A stretch of DNA of 64,000 nucleotides from Taenia hydatigena (taxonomy: Eukaryota > Platyhelminthes > Cestoda > Cyclophyllidea > Taeniidae). The notes under the pieces are model-generated. The model saw only the letters and a program-made list of their open reading frames with translations. It was not told the DNA's origin and did not search any database. A program made the translations under genes and the position numbers. Below, piece by piece: positions 59,261 through 64,000 of this stretch. Each line of letters begins with the position of its first letter. Positions within the stretch are counted from its first letter, which is position 1. The stretch spans positions 1-64,000 of the forward strand of contig JADWOT020001198.1 in the NCBI GenBank assembly GCA_036345935.2. Reading direction: 5' to 3'.

Positions 59261-62200
59261 GTAAGTACTTTCCGCATGTAATAGAACTATCTGTTTACTT
59301 TTAAAGCTTCATAGTAGATGTAACATCCGGCTTGACTACTGCCATCAGGCTTAGTCAATGCGCTATTCGCGAATCTAGCACTGACCCTCTGTTAATGGTA
59401 TAAATAGGTGTGTGGGCATTTCCGCTCCATTGAGAGGATAAAATCACTTATGGAGGGAATCAGTGTTGTCAGAGGTCACAGGATGTGCAGCCAAAATTGA
59501 CTCCCGAGATTTGTGAAGAAGGTAATGGACATCAATGTAAGCGCAATAATGACCTATCGGCTCTCATGAATTTGAGTAAAAGCCCGAACTGCCTAGCCAC
59601 AATCAATAATAGCCTATTTAACTGCCGTTCAAAAGACGGATTGATGTGGCCATCCTCCCAGATCAAGAAGATCCAACGTCAATTTTCAGTATGATAAAGG
59701 ACAAGTAGCTATTACATAAACTGATAACAAATGAAAGGGCATACTTTAAGTAATAGATTGGGAAGGCAATGCTGATTGCCTCTTAACCACCTTCGACATT
59801 TGTTAGTGATAAGAAAAATGTCAGAAGGGATTCAGAGATTCGCCTATGAAATAAATGCGGCTACAGATGAAAGGTCAGAATTAACAAATAATTGATTACC
59901 TGTCACAATCCACAGCTGCGACACCATGACTCCAAAGGAGAGAAAAGCTCCCAACCGAAACGGAAACGAAGTGACCTTACTAAACTTGGCGCAGGCCAAG
60001 GACTATTGAGCGGTCACTGACAGCCGTCAATGGTGCTTTGTCCACATAACTCAAGACACAAGTCCTTCAAAGCAAGCAAAACTTAACCGATAAACGAGAA
60101 TGCGCAAGTGATAAAGAAGGAGAGAGATTCGGAAATCCGCTTTTCTTTAAACTTCTATCTGCTATCGGACATGAGCAACAAATGCCTCTTAAGGGCTTTC
60201 AATGCACAAAGAACAAAAAAGACAAGAGGATCGCACTGCGATTTCGAGTACGACACAATAAGGACTGAGAAAAGGAAGCAAGGAAATCAAACTGTTTTTA
60301 GTCTTAATGGAGCAAACGTCCAAATTTGACGAAAGTTAACACAAATGACGTGTTAGAAAAGGGATTCATAAGAGTAGGAAGAAGTCCCACTTTGCCAGTC
60401 GCATGCTTCTATTCAGGCACTTCGAGAAATGAGTACTTCTGTGTCCCCCTCAATCACCACTTCGTGCGCCTACCAGAATCCCATCTATCCACGCACCCTG
60501 ACTTCGTCTTTCAATAGGACCGCCAAAGCGCTGAATCCATTTTGAAAGCGTAAAAGATTCCCTAGCGACTCTCTCGGCTTTACTGACAGACCAGAGGTGC
60601 GCTCAGTGTTTTCATCTAGCAAGATCTGCAAGAGGGACCAAATCATCGACAGTTCCAAACAACCAGTCAACTGGATCCGAGATGACTGAATGAGTGCCTA
60701 ATAAAGGACGGCAGTCTGTTCCTGCAACTCAGTCTTCCTTGCCTCCAATTCCGTGGGCCCAACATGCGTCCAGTTAAGACTTCACTTCATTTCTGCGAAC
60801 TCCAGCTCCATAGATGTCGGGAGAGTCTGAAGTGCTGCAGTTGAAACAGCGTGTTTGCGGTGGGGTGTCTCTAGCTGCACCGACACCTGAATGCGCGTAA
60901 CCTACAGCGCTGCGCTAGAGGACACGAGTTTCTCATATTCCGCCGCGCATTTCGCCACTGTCACCTCATGATCCCCCAGCGGTGGATATCCCTCCGCGTC
61001 TCCACTGTAGTTGTCCTTGAGGTTGGTTGATGTAATGTTAAAAATACACCTGCTTCAACGGTAAACAATACTAGTCAGACCTTCTTTAATCATTCACAAA
61101 TCTCCCATATGCTTGGAATCTTCCAGCAACTCTCTCTGTCTTATATAAGTAAACAGGCCAATGAGTAGGCGAAAAAATGGGAATGCATGAATTAATAGAC
61201 AAATGGTTAGCTGGACTTGGTGGTTTCGTTCTCGGTTTCATAACAACTGAAGAATATTTTCTTCACACACAATACCTTATGGAACTAGAGATGATTTTGG
61301 ATACGTTTACTCTAACAGAACATAACAATTAAATCGAAACCCCACTTAGCTGCTGGAAAATGTTCGTTCGTGTTAAAGAAGTTGAACTGGGATGGTCGAA
61401 CCAATGACCAGACATTGATTTAGAACGGATCTCTCAAAAATGGTACATGCAGCACATCCTATGACACTGTTAGTTCCAAATAGAACTTCAAAGAAGCAAC
61501 GAGACAAGCAGCTCTAAACATTAAGAATGTTTTCCAAACTTCTTATTCCAGAAATGACAATTTTTGACCGCACTAAAAGCCGCTGCGTAAACTGGAAGCC
61601 AGATTGGACGGCGTTACTCTTTTAATACCAAACCATACAAAATGCCGCAATAACAAAACAAAAGAGGCAGAGAAAAGACGAGGTTAAGCTGCATAACTCC
61701 ATTGAATTTGCATTTTATCTTATTTGCTATTAAGAGGTTCAATCACTCGTGAAGAATGCCTTTTTCATCCATCACTTTGAGGCGCGTTTGGAAGAGTGCC
61801 ATTCACTGCATGTCAAAATAACCCACTTAGCACTAGAGAGGAGGCGAGTCTTCTTCCTTGAAACGCCATGGCAAAGAGCATCTTTCACCTCACATCCAAA
61901 TGGCTCAGTGGAAATGGCCTCAAATACAAAGTCTTAACAAAGTTATTTGATGAGCAATAAAGCGATGACATCTGAGACGCAGAGGCAAAATTGGACCAAA
62001 GGAGGACCAGAAATGCCTGCTTACGGAACCTCCAGATACGCACGGAAATGCCGAACGACTAATAAGACCAAGTCGACTATCAATCATTATTAAACTAAAA
62101 AGGCAACTGTGTAGGAACTTTTGCTGAGGTGCTTTGCAATAGCAAGAAAGCGCCAAGTCCACTTTATGGCACATCATTATCACCGCAACACTTCAGTCCA

Positions 62201-63836
62201 CAATACAAGCCCCTCTCAATAGTGCATAAGCTTTGCACGATTCTTGCCTTTGTCACCAAAAAGCAAAAACGCAGCACCCAGTCATTGTGTCCCCAATGCT
62301 ACTGTAGTCTTCGAACTATCTATGCTGCTATGTTTTTTAGCCAATTTCCGACACCGATAACTAGAGCTAAGCAAAAAGAGCTTGAAGAAACATTACGAAA
62401 GGAATAGGAAGAACAAGGAGAGGAAGTATATTACTCTAGCATGTCATGTCGGCCTCCCATTGAGCTAGTGATCCAGCAATGATTCACTAACCCTTACTGC
62501 TTTCAAGAAGTCCCTTCCGAGCACCTTCCAGCTATATCGAATTCTTCCAATCAGGTAGATCTCGGACATCAGCTTCGTTGGTCTTCTCTAAGTCACCGAA
62601 TCGCCGTGAACAACTGCATCCAAAGTCCACCGCACACACACACACTAATACGCATAAATCATTGCCTCTCAAACGGAGTGTCGAGTGTTTTACAACGGTG
62701 AAGTGACCAGTATGTGAACGGTTGAGTGATAACCGGCAATAAAATGTTTATTTGCCTAGTGATCATGACAGCGCAGGCCATTTCCCATCATGGAATCAAA
62801 ATTTTCATGAACTGCCAACCCTACTGTCTGCATCCACGTAGCAGTCATGCGGTCAACGCCCATCACATCTGCTTAAACATTGAGGAGGAGGTAAATCAAC
62901 TGTTGCACCATCACTCACGTCCCACATCGCTGCTTACTGCTATTCACGCGTTGATCCAGAGTAAGTCCAGACAAAAAATATTTGCTATTTTATTCTATTT
63001 AGTGCTAAGGGTCCACTTAAGTGTACTGCCCTTTAACTACCCTGAAGTCACCAAAATCATACTCATCAAATCATTTGGTGAGAAGGAATACATTTTACTA
63101 CCACCTGATGCTCATTAACCGAATGCTATGCTAAAACTAGACAAAGAGCTGGTTTTCGCTTCAACCTTCGGACCAATTTACACCTCAATTGGTTTTGGCC
63201 AATGAATGCAGGAAATCAATGCGAGAACAGCAAGAAGAACCTCATCGAAACGGGCACACGCTATCGAGTTTTCATGACTCAGTAGGGATAAAAGTTCGAG
63301 TAATAACCTGGAAAACATTGCTGAAATTTAGCTATTCGAACCCGCTAGACACTTGGCAACGACGAAGGATAGGTTGTATGCCGTGAACAAACTGCAGTTC
63401 GGAATTTCTAGGAACACGCTGGTTAGTGATCACGACGCAAAATCGGAACTAACAGCACTTAGAATGATTAGTCTAGAACCGGTGATTCCATACAATGCGG
63501 GTCATCTCGCTGAGTGGTCTCAACACAAGTTCATTGCAGGTTACAATCGCCCGTATTTAACGGTCAGGCAGCAGTCCCAATACTTTGAAATTTTAGCATC
63601 ACACTGGATACAGGACGCACGGCATTAGCAATGGAAAGTAGGAAGCCACAAACAAGTAACACCCCAATAAGGGCAGTCTTCAATGCAATTCAGCAAGCTT
63701 TAAAAAAGAGAAAAATATTTTGGCCAGATAAAGGTCTAGTTTAATTTAATCAACATTTGTAATAGAAAGGAGAAGACCTGCAGTTCGGACAAAGCAGGCG
63801 TTTCGAAATTCCTTCCCTTCCTTTTTTTCAACATAG
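59261..63836. other. No firm gene; possible intron of a gene running right
   Basis: Plus frames such as 62129..62407, 62726..63118 (a hydrophobic N-terminus, MFICLVIMTAQAISHHG) and 63353..63628 have no splice-linked partner. A short CA run lies near 62635. Part of this could be intron between the 59.2 kb and 63.8 kb exon candidates. Confidence 0.35.
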
Positions 63837-64000
63837 CGAGCAAATGAGCTAACTGAGCTCCAAGTCTCACCGTCCCCAGAAATCACACTTATCTCTACCA
63901 CCACAAATGTCTGGACTCCCGATACCATACTGGCGGACCCCGTCACCAAATTCAAAGCCGCACCGAAAGGCACCGAGGAAGCAGTGGGGACAGCAAAACT
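63837..64000 (+). other. Possible exon running off the right edge
   Basis: After a very strong acceptor (cttcccttcctttttttcaacatag) a plus frame stays open to the edge and reads EITLISTTTNVWTPDTILAD and then PVTKFKAAPKGTEEAV. On the minus strand the same bases are also open and end at a GTGAGA donor (63866), reading PFGAALNLVTGSASMVSG, so the strand is not settled. The pyrimidine tract favours plus. Confidence 0.32.

Overview
The window is nuclear DNA of an animal with short introns, AT-rich sequence (roughly 40 percent G+C by eye), very few long reading frames and much decayed repeat DNA. A tapeworm, probably a taeniid cestode (the Echinococcus/Taenia group), is the best guess. Two features point there: a three-exon secreted gene (signal peptide, one fibronectin type III domain, hydrophobic tail; both introns phase 1), which is the layout of the taeniid oncosphere host-protective antigens; and a broken HSP70 copy without the terminal EEVD motif, as in the expanded non-canonical HSP70 sets of taeniids. 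This placement is inference and no species call is made.

Layout. 0-0.9 kb: a minus-strand three-exon gene. 2.6-2.85 kb: the 3' end of a possible minus-strand gene. 4.9-7.1 kb: the secreted Fn3 gene (minus), the best intact gene here. 9.0-10.4 kb: an old dispersed repeat, seen again at 29.6-30.9 kb. 13.5-14.5 kb: a 948 bp segment repeated at 26.5-27.4 kb with about 98 percent identity; its first copy ends exactly at the only N (14472). Just after the N lies an orphan last exon of a second Fn3-family gene, which suggests an assembly join. 16.0-17.1 kb: a minus-strand stretch with an unusually low stop density in one frame. 21.9-22.7 kb: two long plus-strand frames divided by one in-frame TAG. 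36.2-36.6 kb: a possible two-exon gene end. 38.1-39.7 and 49.8-51.5 kb: arms of a large inverted repeat around a 10 kb spacer. The spacer holds a four-exon, two-finger C2H2 gene (45.2-45.9 kb) and a cysteine-rich frame with defensin-like spacing (47.0 kb). 52.5-54.1 kb: the HSP70 pseudogene. 55.4-64 kb: several splice-bounded exon candidates, including one with a TATA box, and one exon running off the right end.

Most genes were assembled by eye from splice signals, phase agreement and protein motifs. The Fn3 gene, zinc-finger gene, HSP70 pseudogene and the two large repeats are firm or nearly so. Weaker exon models have low confidence because GT-AG bounded open frames of 20-50 codons also occur by chance at this base composition. 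I see no rRNA, functional tRNA, CRISPR array or recognisable transposase or reverse transcriptase.
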